DNA of 64,000 nucleotides from Nocardia acidivorans NBRC 108247 (GTDB lineage Bacteria; Actinomycetota; Actinomycetes; Mycobacteriales; Mycobacteriaceae): the NCBI RefSeq assembly GCF_001625085.1, contig NZ_BDAW01000026.1:1-64000 (forward strand). The letters run 5' to 3'. Each line of letters starts with the position of its first letter. The first letter of the stretch is position 1. Both the position numbers and the translations under genes were made by a program. The notes beneath the pieces were generated by a model that worked only from the letters and a program-made list of their open reading frames with translations, ran no database searches and was not told where the DNA came from. Shown piece by piece: positions 54,697 through 62,369 of the stretch.

Positions 54697-55842
54697 TCAG
54701 CCGAAGAGATTGCGCACGAACGGAACCGAGTCCGGCAGCGAGGCATTCACCGTGCCATCGTGATTGGTCGGATAGGTATGCAGCGTGACCGGCTGCCCAT
54801 CGGCCTGCAACTTGGCCGCGAACGCCAGCGTCGCCGGAGTGGCGACATCGGTGTCCAGCAGTCCCTGGCCCAGGAAAAGCGGCTTGTCATAACCCGATTC
54901 GGGCAGGCCCATCACCCGCGCCAGCATTCCCTGCAGATCCGGGATCTGCGCCAGCGGGCGCGCGAACAGGTCGCCGACCACCACATTGTTCGCGGTCAAC
55001 TCCTCGCCGAGGGACTCCAGGCAGGAGGAGTTGGCGTGCTCGAGCCAGTACCGCCCCGAATCATTGAGATAGGACTCGATATTCAGCTCCGGATAGGTCG
55101 TGCGCAGGCCGTTCAGGATGTACAGCACATAACCGGTGGTGTGCGCGGGCAGCTTGATCGGCGGCACGCCCGGTCCCAGCGGCAGCAGAATGTCCTCGAT
55201 ATAGGCCGGTACGCCGGTTCCGACCGCACCCCGGTAATCGAGGCCCGGTCCACCGAATTCGGTCGCGTAGCGCGCGGTGAAGACCGCGGCGCCGCCGCCC
55301 TGGGACTGGCCGACCACCACCCATTTGTTCGACAGCGCGGAGTAGTGGCCGGTCGCGGCCTTGACCGCGTCCACGACGTTATGCGCCTCGACCGTGCCAT
55401 TGAGGTACGGATGATCGCCGGGCGTGCCCAATCCCGCGTAGTCGGCGGCCACGATGGCGTAGCCCTGCTTCAGCCAGGTGCCCAGGTAGGCCCAATCCCG
55501 TTCGCGCGCGGCCGGTCCGGCGATGGAGTATGCGCAGTCGTCGCCGAGGCCGATGGTGCCGTGCGCCCAGGCGATCACCGGCCAGCCGCCGGCGGGTGCG
55601 TCACCGGGCGGGAAGTACACCGCCGCACTCGCGGTTGTCGGTTGGTCGTTCGCGGTGGTGCTGCCGTAGAGGATTCGCTCCGCGCGCGCCGATCCCGGGA
55701 GCGTCGCGGCCGGTGCGAGTGGTTCGACCGCGCTCACCGCCCCGATTGTCACGGCAGGCCCCGCCATTACGCTCGGCGCGCTGACCAGCGCGGCGAGCGA
55801 GGCGGCGGCCAGCGCCGTCGTGCACAGCATTCGTTTCCGCAT
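54697..55842 (-). CDS. Secreted lipase (LIP family)
   Basis: 381 residues from ATG 55842 with AAGGAG 6 nt upstream. Signal peptide with Val-Met-Ala near residue 27. Nucleophile GQSQGG (Ser180), Asp in GLLDTDVATP, His in YPTNHDG. WAHGTIGLGDDCAYS is typical of actinobacterial secretory triacylglycerol lipases. Extracellular lipid hydrolysis would supply fatty acids to the glyoxylate genes encoded divergently. Confidence 0.9.
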   Translation of the reverse strand: MRKRMLCTTALAAASLAALVSAPSVMAGPAVTIGAVSAVEPLAPAATLPGSARAERILYGSTTANDQPTTASAAVYFPPGDAPAGGWPVIAWAHGTIGLGDDCAYSIAGPAARERDWAYLGTWLKQGYAIVAADYAGLGTPGDHPYLNGTVEAHNVVDAVKAATGHYSALSNKWVVVGQSQGGGAAVFTARYATEFGGPGLDYRGAVGTGVPAYIEDILLPLGPGVPPIKLPAHTTGYVLYILNGLRTTYPELNIESYLNDSGRYWLEHANSSCLESLGEELTANNVVVGDLFARPLAQIPDLQGMLARVMGLPESGYDKPLFLGQGLLDTDVATPATLAFAAKLQADGQPVTLHTYPTNHDGTVNASLPDSVPFVRNLFG

Positions 55843-55943
55843 CCATGTCTCCTTATGTCCTCTGACGTCGCACCTGCGCTGGACGCGTGCCCAGACTAGG
55901 GCCTTTCCGGTACCCCGGGTGGCCCGCCCCACATCCATCAAGA

Positions 55944-55970
55944 TCACAATCCATTGTGAAGGTGCTCACA
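55944..55970. promoter_or_regulatory. Overlapping CRP/GlxR-type palindromes between lipase and aceA
   Basis: TCACAATCCATTGTGA (55944-55959) and TGTGAAGGTGCTCACA (55955-55970) share the central TGTGA. The second is an exact TGTGA-N6-TCACA consensus site. About 113 bp upstream of the lipase start and 333 bp upstream of aceA. Confidence 0.65.
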
Positions 55971-56034
55971 GCTCGCCGGACATCGGCGCGTCGCGTGCCG
56001 GTGGCCGTCGTCACCCAAACAGTACGGGCGTTAT

Positions 56035-56218
56035 GCAAAACTGCACGTCAGAGCTACTCGCAAGTAGAAACCCCGACTGCTATTAGCAGGCAAATTTCGC
56101 AGGTTTAGCAAAAGCCTCGCGAAAGCTAGCCGGGATTCACACTTGCAACAGGTAGACGGACATTTTTTCCTGTGCCATCGTGTGGAAGTACACCTCGCGG
56201 GCATAGCAAGCCTGCAAA
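56035..56218. promoter_or_regulatory. Candidate RamB-type motifs upstream of aceA
   Basis: Four GCAAA/TTTGC cores at 56035, 56090, 56108 and 56214 within 270 bp of the aceA start; the one at 56090 (minus-strand CGAAATTTGCC) is nearest the AAAGTTTGCAAA-like RamB consensus. The 55843-56302 gap otherwise contains no gene. Confidence 0.4.
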
Positions 56219-56302
56219 TTGCCGCTCCAGCAGTGTCCGAATCATCGCGAGAGGGTTCGACCGGCGGGGCAACCGAGACCGAACGAAGAAGTGGAGTCAG
56301 AG

Positions 56303-57592
56303 ATGTCGACTGTCGGCACCCCGAAGACCGCTGCGGAGATCCAGAACGACTGGGATACCAACCCCCGTTGGAAGGGCATCACCCGGAGCTACACCGCCGA
56401 GCAGGTTGTGAAGCTGCAGGGCACCGTTGTCGAGGAGCACACGCTCGCCCGCCGTGGTGCCGAGATCCTGTGGGATCTGGTCAACAACGAGGACTACATC
56501 AACTCCCTGGGCGCCCTCACCGGCAACCAGGCCGTGCAGCAGGTGCGCGCGGGCCTCAAGGCCATCTACCTGTCCGGTTGGCAGGTCGCCGGTGACGCGA
56601 ACCTGTCCGGCCACACCTACCCGGACCAGTCGCTGTACCCGGCGAACTCGGTTCCGTCCGTGGTGCGCCGCATCAACAACGCGCTGCTGCGCGCCGACGA
56701 GATCGCCAAGGTCGAGGGTGACACCTCAGTCGCCAACTGGCTGGCCCCGATCGTCGCCGACGCCGAGGCCGGTTTCGGTGGCGCGCTGAACGCCTACGAG
56801 CTGCAGAAGGCCATGATCGCCGCCGGCGCCGCCGGTGTGCACTGGGAGGACCAGCTGGCCTCCGAGAAGAAGTGCGGCCACCTCGGTGGCAAGGTGCTGA
56901 TCCCCACCCAGCAGCACATCCGCACCCTGACCTCGGCTCGCCTCGCGGCCGACGTCGCCGGTGTCCCGTCGGTCATCATCGCGCGCACCGACGCCGAGGC
57001 CGCCACCCTGATCACCTCCGATGTGGACGAGCGCGACCGCGAGTTCCTCGATGGCACCCGTACCGCCGAGGGCTTCTTCGGTGTGAAGAACGGCATCGAG
57101 CCCTGCATCGCGCGTGCCAAGGCCTATGCCCCGTACTCCGACCTCATCTGGATGGAGACCGGTGTGCCGGATCTCGAGGTCGCCCGCAAGTTCGCCGAGG
57201 CCGTCCGCGGCGAGTTCCCGGACCAGCTGCTGGCCTACAACTGCTCGCCTTCGTTCAACTGGAAGGCGCACCTGGACGACGCGACCATCGCGAAGTTCCA
57301 GCGTGAGCTCGGCGCCATGGGCTTCAAGTTCCAGTTCATCACCCTGGCCGGCTTCCACTCGCTGAACTACGGCATGTTCGACCTGGCCTACGGCTACGCC
57401 CGCGAGGGCATGACCGCCTTCGTCGACCTGCAGGAGCGCGAGTTCAAGGCCGCTTCCGAGCGTGGCTTCACCGCCGTCAAGCACCAGCGCGAGGTCGGCG
57501 CCGGCTACTTCGACACCATCGCCACCACCGTGGACCCCAACACCAGCACCGCCGCGCTGAAGGGTTCGACCGAAGAGGGCCAGTTCCACTGA
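56303..57592 (+). CDS. aceA: Isocitrate lyase
   Basis: 429 residues from ATG 56303 with GGAG 6 nt upstream, the length of mycobacterial Icl1. Catalytic loop KKCGH with Cys191 at the same number as in Icl1, [10 protein letters not shown] and TYPDQSLYP near 90-113, and YNCSPSFNW. Cleaves isocitrate to glyoxylate and succinate for growth on fatty acids or acetate. Upstream RamB- and CRP-like motifs, downstream terminator and fadB2, all fit carbon-source control. Confidence 0.97.
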   Translation: MSTVGTPKTAAEIQNDWDTNPRWKGITRSYTAEQVVKLQGTVVEEHTLARRGAEILWDLVNNEDYINSLGALTGNQAVQQVRAGLKAIYLSGWQVAGDANLSGHTYPDQSLYPANSVPSVVRRINNALLRADEIAKVEGDTSVANWLAPIVADAEAGFGGALNAYELQKAMIAAGAAGVHWEDQLASEKKCGHLGGKVLIPTQQHIRTLTSARLAADVAGVPSVIIARTDAEAATLITSDVDERDREFLDGTRTAEGFFGVKNGIEPCIARAKAYAPYSDLIWMETGVPDLEVARKFAEAVRGEFPDQLLAYNCSPSFNWKAHLDDATIAKFQRELGAMGFKFQFITLAGFHSLNYGMFDLAYGYAREGMTAFVDLQEREFKAASERGFTAVKHQREVGAGYFDTIATTVDPNTSTAALKGSTEEGQFH

Positions 57593-57615
57593 GCTTGAAT
57601 CGGTTCCGATGATTT

Positions 57616-57657
57616 CCCCGGGGCGGTAGTCGCATCACACCTTCCACCGCCCCGGGG
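57616..57657 (+). terminator. Terminator after aceA
   Basis: CCCCGGGGCGGT and ACCGCCCCGGGG form a perfect 12-bp stem with an 18-nt loop, 24 nt past the stop. Confidence 0.8.
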
Positions 57658-57682
57658 GAGTTCGAAAACTGATGGCACAGAA

Positions 57683-57744
57683 CGCGACAACTGATTTCGT
57701 GCGATCCGGGTAACTCCGGGGGTACGGCCAAAATTGTTGTCGCG
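57683..57744. repeat. Inverted repeat in the aceA-fadB2 gap
   Basis: CGCGACAAC (57683-57691) and GTTGTCGCG (57736-57744), exact 9-bp arms 44 bp apart, with TCCGGGTAACTCCGGGGGTA inside. Could be a two-site operator or the base stem of a leader RNA for fadB2. Nothing else recognised in 57593-57956. Confidence 0.5.
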
Positions 57745-57956
57745 CTTATCCGCCACTACGCGTTCATGACAGTAAACGGCTCTGAGCTGGGCGCTGAGGT
57801 CGCGGAGAGGCGGCGGAGCCCTTCCCGTCGACAGCCCCGGCGGGGAGGGCGTTGTCATATAGCTTTGAACAGAAGACCTTACGAAGGCGCAGGGTCGTAC
57901 CGGGTTCGACGCCTTCACCCAGAGCCACGACGGCCAACTAACAGCAGGAGCGGGAC

Positions 57957-58844
57957 GTGAGCAGCGAAAAGATTCAGCGCGTCGGCATTATCGGTGCCGG
58001 TCAGATGGGTGCGGGTATCGCGGAGGTCTGTGCCCGGGCACACGTCGATGTGCTCGTATTCGAACAGACTCGCGAACTCGCCGCCGCCGGTCGTGCCCGC
58101 ATCCTGCGGTCGCTGGACCGCGCGGTGTCCAGCGGCAAGATCTCCGAGCGCGAGCGGGAGCAGACCGCCTGGCGGTTGCGCTTCACCTCCGATCTCGCCG
58201 ACTTCGCCGACCGCCAGCTGGTCGTCGAGGCCGTGCTGGAGAACGAAGATGTGAAGACCGCCATCTTCTCCGAGCTCGACAAGGTCGTCACCGATCCGAA
58301 CGCGGTGCTGGCCTCCAACACCTCCTCCATCCCGATCATGAAGATCGCCGTGGCCACCAGCAACCCGGAGCGGGTTGTCGGTATGCACTTCTTCAACCCG
58401 GTCCCGGTGCTGCCGCTGGTCGAGCTGGTCACCACGCTCAAGACCAGTGACTCGGTCTCCAAGCGCGCCGAGCAGTTCGCCTCGGACGTGCTGGGCAAGC
58501 AGGTCGTGCGCTCGGCCGACCGCTCCGGTTTCGTGGTCAACGCGCTGCTGGTGCCGTACCTGCTCTCGGCCATCCGCATGGTCGAATCCGGTTTCGCCAC
58601 CAAGGAAGACGTCGACAAGGCCATGGTGCTGGGCTGCGCCCACCCGATGGGCCCGCTGGCGCTGACCGACCTGGTCGGACTCGACACCGTGAAGTCCATC
58701 GCCGACTCCATGTACGCCGAGTTCAAGGAGCCGCTGTACTCCGCCCCGCCGCTGCTCATGCGCATGGTCGAGGCCGGACTCCTGGGCAAGAAGGCGGGCA
58801 CGGGCTTCTACCAGTACAGCTCCCCCGCCGCCTCGCGTAACTAG
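57957..58844 (+). CDS. fadB2: 3-hydroxybutyryl-CoA dehydrogenase
   Basis: 295 residues from GTG 57957 with AGGAG 7-8 nt upstream. NAD-binding VGIIGAGQMGAGIAEVCARA at residues 9-28, DRQLVVEAVLEN, catalytic SNTSSIPI and GMHFFNPVPVLPLVELV (His of the His-Glu pair), and LGCAHPMGPLALTDLVGLD in the C-terminal domain. Oxidises L-3-hydroxybutyryl-CoA. Next to aceA as in M. tuberculosis. Confidence 0.92.
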   Translation: MSSEKIQRVGIIGAGQMGAGIAEVCARAHVDVLVFEQTRELAAAGRARILRSLDRAVSSGKISEREREQTAWRLRFTSDLADFADRQLVVEAVLENEDVKTAIFSELDKVVTDPNAVLASNTSSIPIMKIAVATSNPERVVGMHFFNPVPVLPLVELVTTLKTSDSVSKRAEQFASDVLGKQVVRSADRSGFVVNALLVPYLLSAIRMVESGFATKEDVDKAMVLGCAHPMGPLALTDLVGLDTVKSIADSMYAEFKEPLYSAPPLLMRMVEAGLLGKKAGTGFYQYSSPAASRN

Positions 58845-58862
58845 CGCCCGGCTGAGAGCCGT

Positions 58863-58881
58863 CACGCGTTCCACACGCGTG
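58863..58881 (+). terminator. Small hairpin after fadB2
   Basis: CACGCGT - TCCAC - ACGCGTG, 7-bp stem, 19 nt past the stop. Weak terminator candidate. Nothing resembling a cobalamin riboswitch is seen in 58845-59099. Confidence 0.5.
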
Positions 58882-59099
58882 GCGGCGGTCTGGTGCCACA
58901 CCGATTTGGACGTCCCCGGCGAGTTACCCCGACCTTGTGAGATCAGTTGTCGCGTTCTCGAACACAAGGCCACGCTCGAGACGCCCAGCGTTCTTTACCC
59001 AGGTGCGCGTCGCCGGGCATGTGGCGGCGTCCACCTTCGACGGGCATAAGCTGCAAATAGGTCGAGTCGGACCGGCAGCTCGGAAGGAGTGTCCCGCAC

Positions 59100-61418
59100 A
59101 TGGTCAATGTCAGCGATGGCTTCGGATCCAGCATTCTGGGGTATCCGAGAGTCGGCCCGCACCGGGAGCTCAAGCGTGCTCTCGAGTCGTATTGGCACGG
59201 AACGCTTTCCCGGGAAGCGCTGCTCGAGGTCGGGCGCGAGATTCAGGAGACCCAGTACCTCGAATTGGCCGCCACCGGCTTGACGCAGGTGCCCGGCAAT
59301 ACCTTCTCCTTCTACGACCACATTCTCGACAACGCACTGCTGTTCGGTGCGGTCCCGAAGCGGTTCGAGGCGCATCGCGAGGGTTTGCACCCCTTGGACT
59401 TCTACTTCCTGATGGCGCGCGGGCGGCCCGATCTGCCGCCGCTGGAGCTGGTGCGGTTCTTCAATACGCCGTACCACTACCGCCAGCCGGAGCTGGACGC
59501 CGATACCGAATTCTCTTTGCACCCCGAGGCTTTGCTCGACGAGTTCGACCGCGCCAAGGCCGCGGGCATCGAACTGCGCCCGGTGGTGCTCGGCCCGCTG
59601 TCGCTGCTGCTGCTCTCCAAGACCGGCCATGTCCCCGGTGAGACCGAATTCGACAAGCTGGTGCTGCTGGACAAGCTGCTCCCGCTGTACGAAGAGCTCT
59701 TCGAGATCCTGGCCAAGCGCGGCGCGACCTGCGTGCAATTGGATGAGCCCTGCTTCACCAGCGACCGCTCACCCTCCACCATCGAACTCTTCGAGCAGAC
59801 CTACCACCGGCTCTCCAAGGCGTCGCTGCGCCCGCGTCTGCTCGTCACCGGCCAGTACGGCGATTTCGGCGAGGCCCTGGAAGCGTTGGCGCGCACCAAG
59901 GTCGAGGCCATCGGACTCGATCTGGCCAACCATCGGATCCGCCCGGAAGATCTGGCGAAGATCCCCGGCATCGGCCGTAAGCGGTTGTACGCGGGCGTCA
60001 TCAGCGGCACCAATGTGTGGCGCGCCGACCGCGTGGTCGCCCTCGAATACCTGAACGAGCTGGCCAAGGTCTGCCCGGACATGGTGGTCTCCACCGGTGC
60101 GACCCTGCTGCACGTGCCCTACGACCTGCTCGTGGAATACGATCTGGAGGAGCACGTCGCGGACCGCCTCGCCTTCGCGAAACAAAAGGTCCTCGAGGTG
60201 GTTTCGCTGGCCAAGGCGCTCACCGAAGGACCTTCGGAGAAATGGCGCAAGCGCCCGACCTCGGTGCACTTCAAGCAGAAACACGCTGTGCGGCAGCGGG
60301 TTTACAACATCACGCCGGAAATGCGGGAGCGCGCGCCCTATGAGGTGCGACGTGTCGCACAGCAGGCCAAGCTGAATCTGCCGCTGGTGCCCGCCACCAC
60401 GCTCGGCTCCTTCCCGCAGACCAATGCCGGTCGACAGGCCCGCTACGAGCTGGGCCGGGGCCGACTGTCCTACGACGACTACCGCAAGCGCATCGAAGCC
60501 GAGATCGAAGGCACCATTCGACTACAGGAGGACATCGGCCTCGATGTCTTCGTGCACGGCGAGCACGAGCGCAATGACATGATCCAGTACTTCGCGGAGC
60601 AGCTGGACGGCTTCGCCACCACCCGCTTCGGCTGGGTGCAGGTGTACGGATCCCGTTGTGTGCGACCGCCGGTGCTGTACGGCGATGTGTCCCGCCCCGC
60701 CCCCATGTCGGTCGAGTGGACCACCTACGCGCAGTCGCTCACCGATAAACCGGTCAAGGGTATGGTCACCGGTCCGGTCACCATGATCGCGCGCTCCTTC
60801 GTGCGCCAGGACCAGCCGCTGTTCGAAACCGCGGACCAAGTGGCACTTGCCATTCGGGACGAAGTGGTGGATCTGGAGAAGGCGGGCATCGCCATCATCC
60901 AGGTGGACGAGCCGTCCATTCGCGAACTGCTGCCGCTGCGGGTCAAGGGCCGCGCCGAATACCTGCGCTGGGCGGTCGGTGCGTTCAAGCTGGCCACCTC
61001 CGGTGTGCTCCCCGAGACCCAGATCCACACGCACATCGGCTATTCCAGCCGCGTTGACGTGGTGCAGGCCATCGAGGAACTCGATGCCGACGTGACCGCG
61101 ATCGTGGCCACCCGCTCCATCGAATGGGTGCTCAAGGCCCTGGAAGAGGACAATGCCGAAGGGCGCGGCCTCACCCACGGCGTCGGCCCGGGCGTGTACG
61201 AATCCCGGTCGGCGCGCATCCCGGATATCGACGAACTTGACGAGGCACTCACCGCCGCGGCCAAAGCCGTGACGCCGCAACGCCTCTGGGCCAATCCGGA
61301 CGGCGGGCTCAAGACCCGGCACCACTGGCAGCTGGACCCGTCCCTGCGCAATATGGTCGCGGCCGCCCGCCGCGTCCGCCGCCGGGCACTGGCCGCGGAG
61401 GCCGAAGCGGCCGAGTAG
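59100..61418 (+). CDS. MetE-family protein lacking three of four zinc ligands
   Basis: 772 residues, full length for cobalamin-independent methionine synthase; AAGGAG sits before ATG 59100. The N-terminal half keeps ILGYPRVGPHRELKRALESYW. The C-terminal barrel keeps TTLGSFPQTN, HGEHERND (Glu488; the usual Ala after Glu is His489), YGSRCVRPP, SLTDKPVKGMVTGPVT and IIQVDEPSIRE, i.e. the homocysteine-binding set. Zinc ligands are altered: only His645 remains, the family Cys is Gly647 (HTHIGYSS), the Glu is Val669 (AIVATRS) and the second Cys is Gly735 (NPDGGLKTR). Frame is intact, so this is not simple decay. It probably cannot activate homocysteine thiolate in the standard way. It may be a methyltransferase with another mechanism, a regulatory paralogue, or inactive; I therefore withhold the symbol metE. 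Confidence 0.85.
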   Translation: MVNVSDGFGSSILGYPRVGPHRELKRALESYWHGTLSREALLEVGREIQETQYLELAATGLTQVPGNTFSFYDHILDNALLFGAVPKRFEAHREGLHPLDFYFLMARGRPDLPPLELVRFFNTPYHYRQPELDADTEFSLHPEALLDEFDRAKAAGIELRPVVLGPLSLLLLSKTGHVPGETEFDKLVLLDKLLPLYEELFEILAKRGATCVQLDEPCFTSDRSPSTIELFEQTYHRLSKASLRPRLLVTGQYGDFGEALEALARTKVEAIGLDLANHRIRPEDLAKIPGIGRKRLYAGVISGTNVWRADRVVALEYLNELAKVCPDMVVSTGATLLHVPYDLLVEYDLEEHVADRLAFAKQKVLEVVSLAKALTEGPSEKWRKRPTSVHFKQKHAVRQRVYNITPEMRERAPYEVRRVAQQAKLNLPLVPATTLGSFPQTNAGRQARYELGRGRLSYDDYRKRIEAEIEGTIRLQEDIGLDVFVHGEHERNDMIQYFAEQLDGFATTRFGWVQVYGSRCVRPPVLYGDVSRPAPMSVEWTTYAQSLTDKPVKGMVTGPVTMIARSFVRQDQPLFETADQVALAIRDEVVDLEKAGIAIIQVDEPSIRELLPLRVKGRAEYLRWAVGAFKLATSGVLPETQIHTHIGYSSRVDVVQAIEELDADVTAIVATRSIEWVLKALEEDNAEGRGLTHGVGPGVYESRSARIPDIDELDEALTAAAKAVTPQRLWANPDGGLKTRHHWQLDPSLRNMVAAARRVRRRALAAEAEAAE

Positions 61419-61490
61419 CGCACGTTCACGAACCTGTCACGAAAGCGGAATTAGCCTGCGGGCACAGTTCTTTCGAGACAGGAGACGCCG

Positions 61491-61613
61491 ATGGATCCGA
61501 CGGGCAAGGGTGATCAGCCGGAGCCGGCCGAGGATGTGAAGCAGTTCAGCGAGAGCGCCGAGCACAAGGCTGATCAGGAACATCCTGATCAGCCTTGGAA
61601 GAGTCTGCGCTGA
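61491..61613 (+). CDS. 40-residue acidic small protein
   Basis: ATG 61491 preceded by AGGAG (8 nt), 40 codons, TGA. Sequence begins MDPTGKGDQPEPAEDVKQFS and ends HPDQPWKSLR; highly hydrophilic with many Glu/Asp/Gln. Own promoter region likely in 61419-61490. No family recognised. Precedes the antitoxin-like gene by 108 nt. Confidence 0.55.
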   Translation: MDPTGKGDQPEPAEDVKQFSESAEHKADQEHPDQPWKSLR

Positions 61614-61721
61614 GTCCCGGGCGCGCGCTGAGTCGCGCACCCCACACCCGTCGCTCACCGTCCGCCCGGTCCCGGCCGATAACCTGGGGGCCGAGGTTGA
61701 TTCGAGATGAGGAGTTCGACG

Positions 61722-61919
61722 GTGGGTCTGTTCGACAATCTGAAGGAAGCGGCGGGCAAGGCCGCTGAACTGGCGAGCGAGCACGCGGACAAACTGGATC
61801 CGCTGATCGACAAGGTCGGCGATCTGGTGGACGACCGCACCGAGGGCAAGTACGCCGGACACGTCGACAAGGTGCAGGACGCCGCCAAGAAGGCCCTGCA
61901 CGAGCAGGGGCAGAAGTAG
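61722..61919 (+). CDS. MT0933-like antitoxin-family protein
   Basis: 65 residues from GTG 61722 with AGGAG 7 nt upstream (ATG 61707 overlaps that site). GLFDNLKEAAGKAAELASEH and KYAGHVDKVQDAAKKAL are the pattern of the MT0933/Rv0909 family, a predicted antitoxin paired with an SRPBCC toxin in M. tuberculosis. No such toxin gene follows, so it is an orphan or has another role. Amphipathic helical protein. Confidence 0.8.
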   Translation: MGLFDNLKEAAGKAAELASEHADKLDPLIDKVGDLVDDRTEGKYAGHVDKVQDAAKKALHEQGQK

Positions 61920-62004
61920 AAAGAAAGCGCCCGGGGCAGTAGCGCGATGCTCATTCATTGAGATCCGGTAGCCCCGCTGCTCCCGGGTTCGCTACTGCCG
62001 CAAC

Positions 62005-62101
62005 GTCATCCCGTCATTCCGGCATGCTTTCGGCCGGAATCTACCGAAATAGACTGTGTCGCTGTGGGTGTGGATCCCGGGCAAAAGCGCGCCGGGATGA
62101 C
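62005..62101. repeat. Palindromic repeat element, copy 1
   Basis: Imperfect terminal inverted repeats: GTCATTCCGGCATGCTTTCGG (from 62013) against GGATCCCGGGCAAAAGCGCG...GGGATGAC (62072-62101), total 89 bp, with a short duplicated GTCATCCC at 62005. Related to the element at 63638-63724. Its right end runs into the broken mini-protein gene. Confidence 0.75.
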
Positions 62102-62233
62102 GGGGATGGTGCTTCACCGGCCGCGGTGGTACCGGTGTCGGCGGGCATGGCCGCGGCCACGCCCGCGCCGAACGGGAGAATGAACAAGGGTCGCCGCCAG
62201 GGCGATGGTGATGCGCTTCGCGGTGGTGGTCAT
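62041..62233 (-). pseudogene. Small secreted protein, frameshifted and 3'-disrupted by the palindromic element
   Basis: On the minus strand ATG 62233 has AAGGGGAG 8 nt upstream and starts MTTTAKRITIALAATLV. After one extra base near 62184 the natural continuation is ILPFGAGVAAAMPADTGTT, completing a signal peptide with an Ala-X-Ala site. The restored frame then enters the palindromic element at 62101 and stops at 62041. So a small exported protein gene has a 1-nt frameshift and a replaced 3' end. Confidence 0.55.
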
Positions 62234-62369
62234 GTGATCGGCTCCCCTTGCCTGGTCCCGGGCGGTGTTTCTCGATGCCTGCAATGGTGCTCATCCGCGC
62301 CGGAATTCTCTGTCGCCGCATACACGCTCGGTGTGTAGCCGCGCCGACACCTCCGGCCCGCGCTCGGGT

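Noticed and set aside
57766-57960. 64-codon ORF ending on the fadB2 start codon
   Set aside because: The overlap is attractive, but there is no ribosome site and the peptide is Arg/Pro-rich without coding character.
58845-59099. Cobalamin or SAM riboswitch before the MetE-like gene
   Set aside because: No B12-box-like or SAM-riboswitch core motif was found; only a small hairpin after fadB2.
61491-61919. Classical toxin-antitoxin pair
   Set aside because: The 40-residue neighbour has no toxin-like feature and the SRPBCC partner known for MT0933 is absent.
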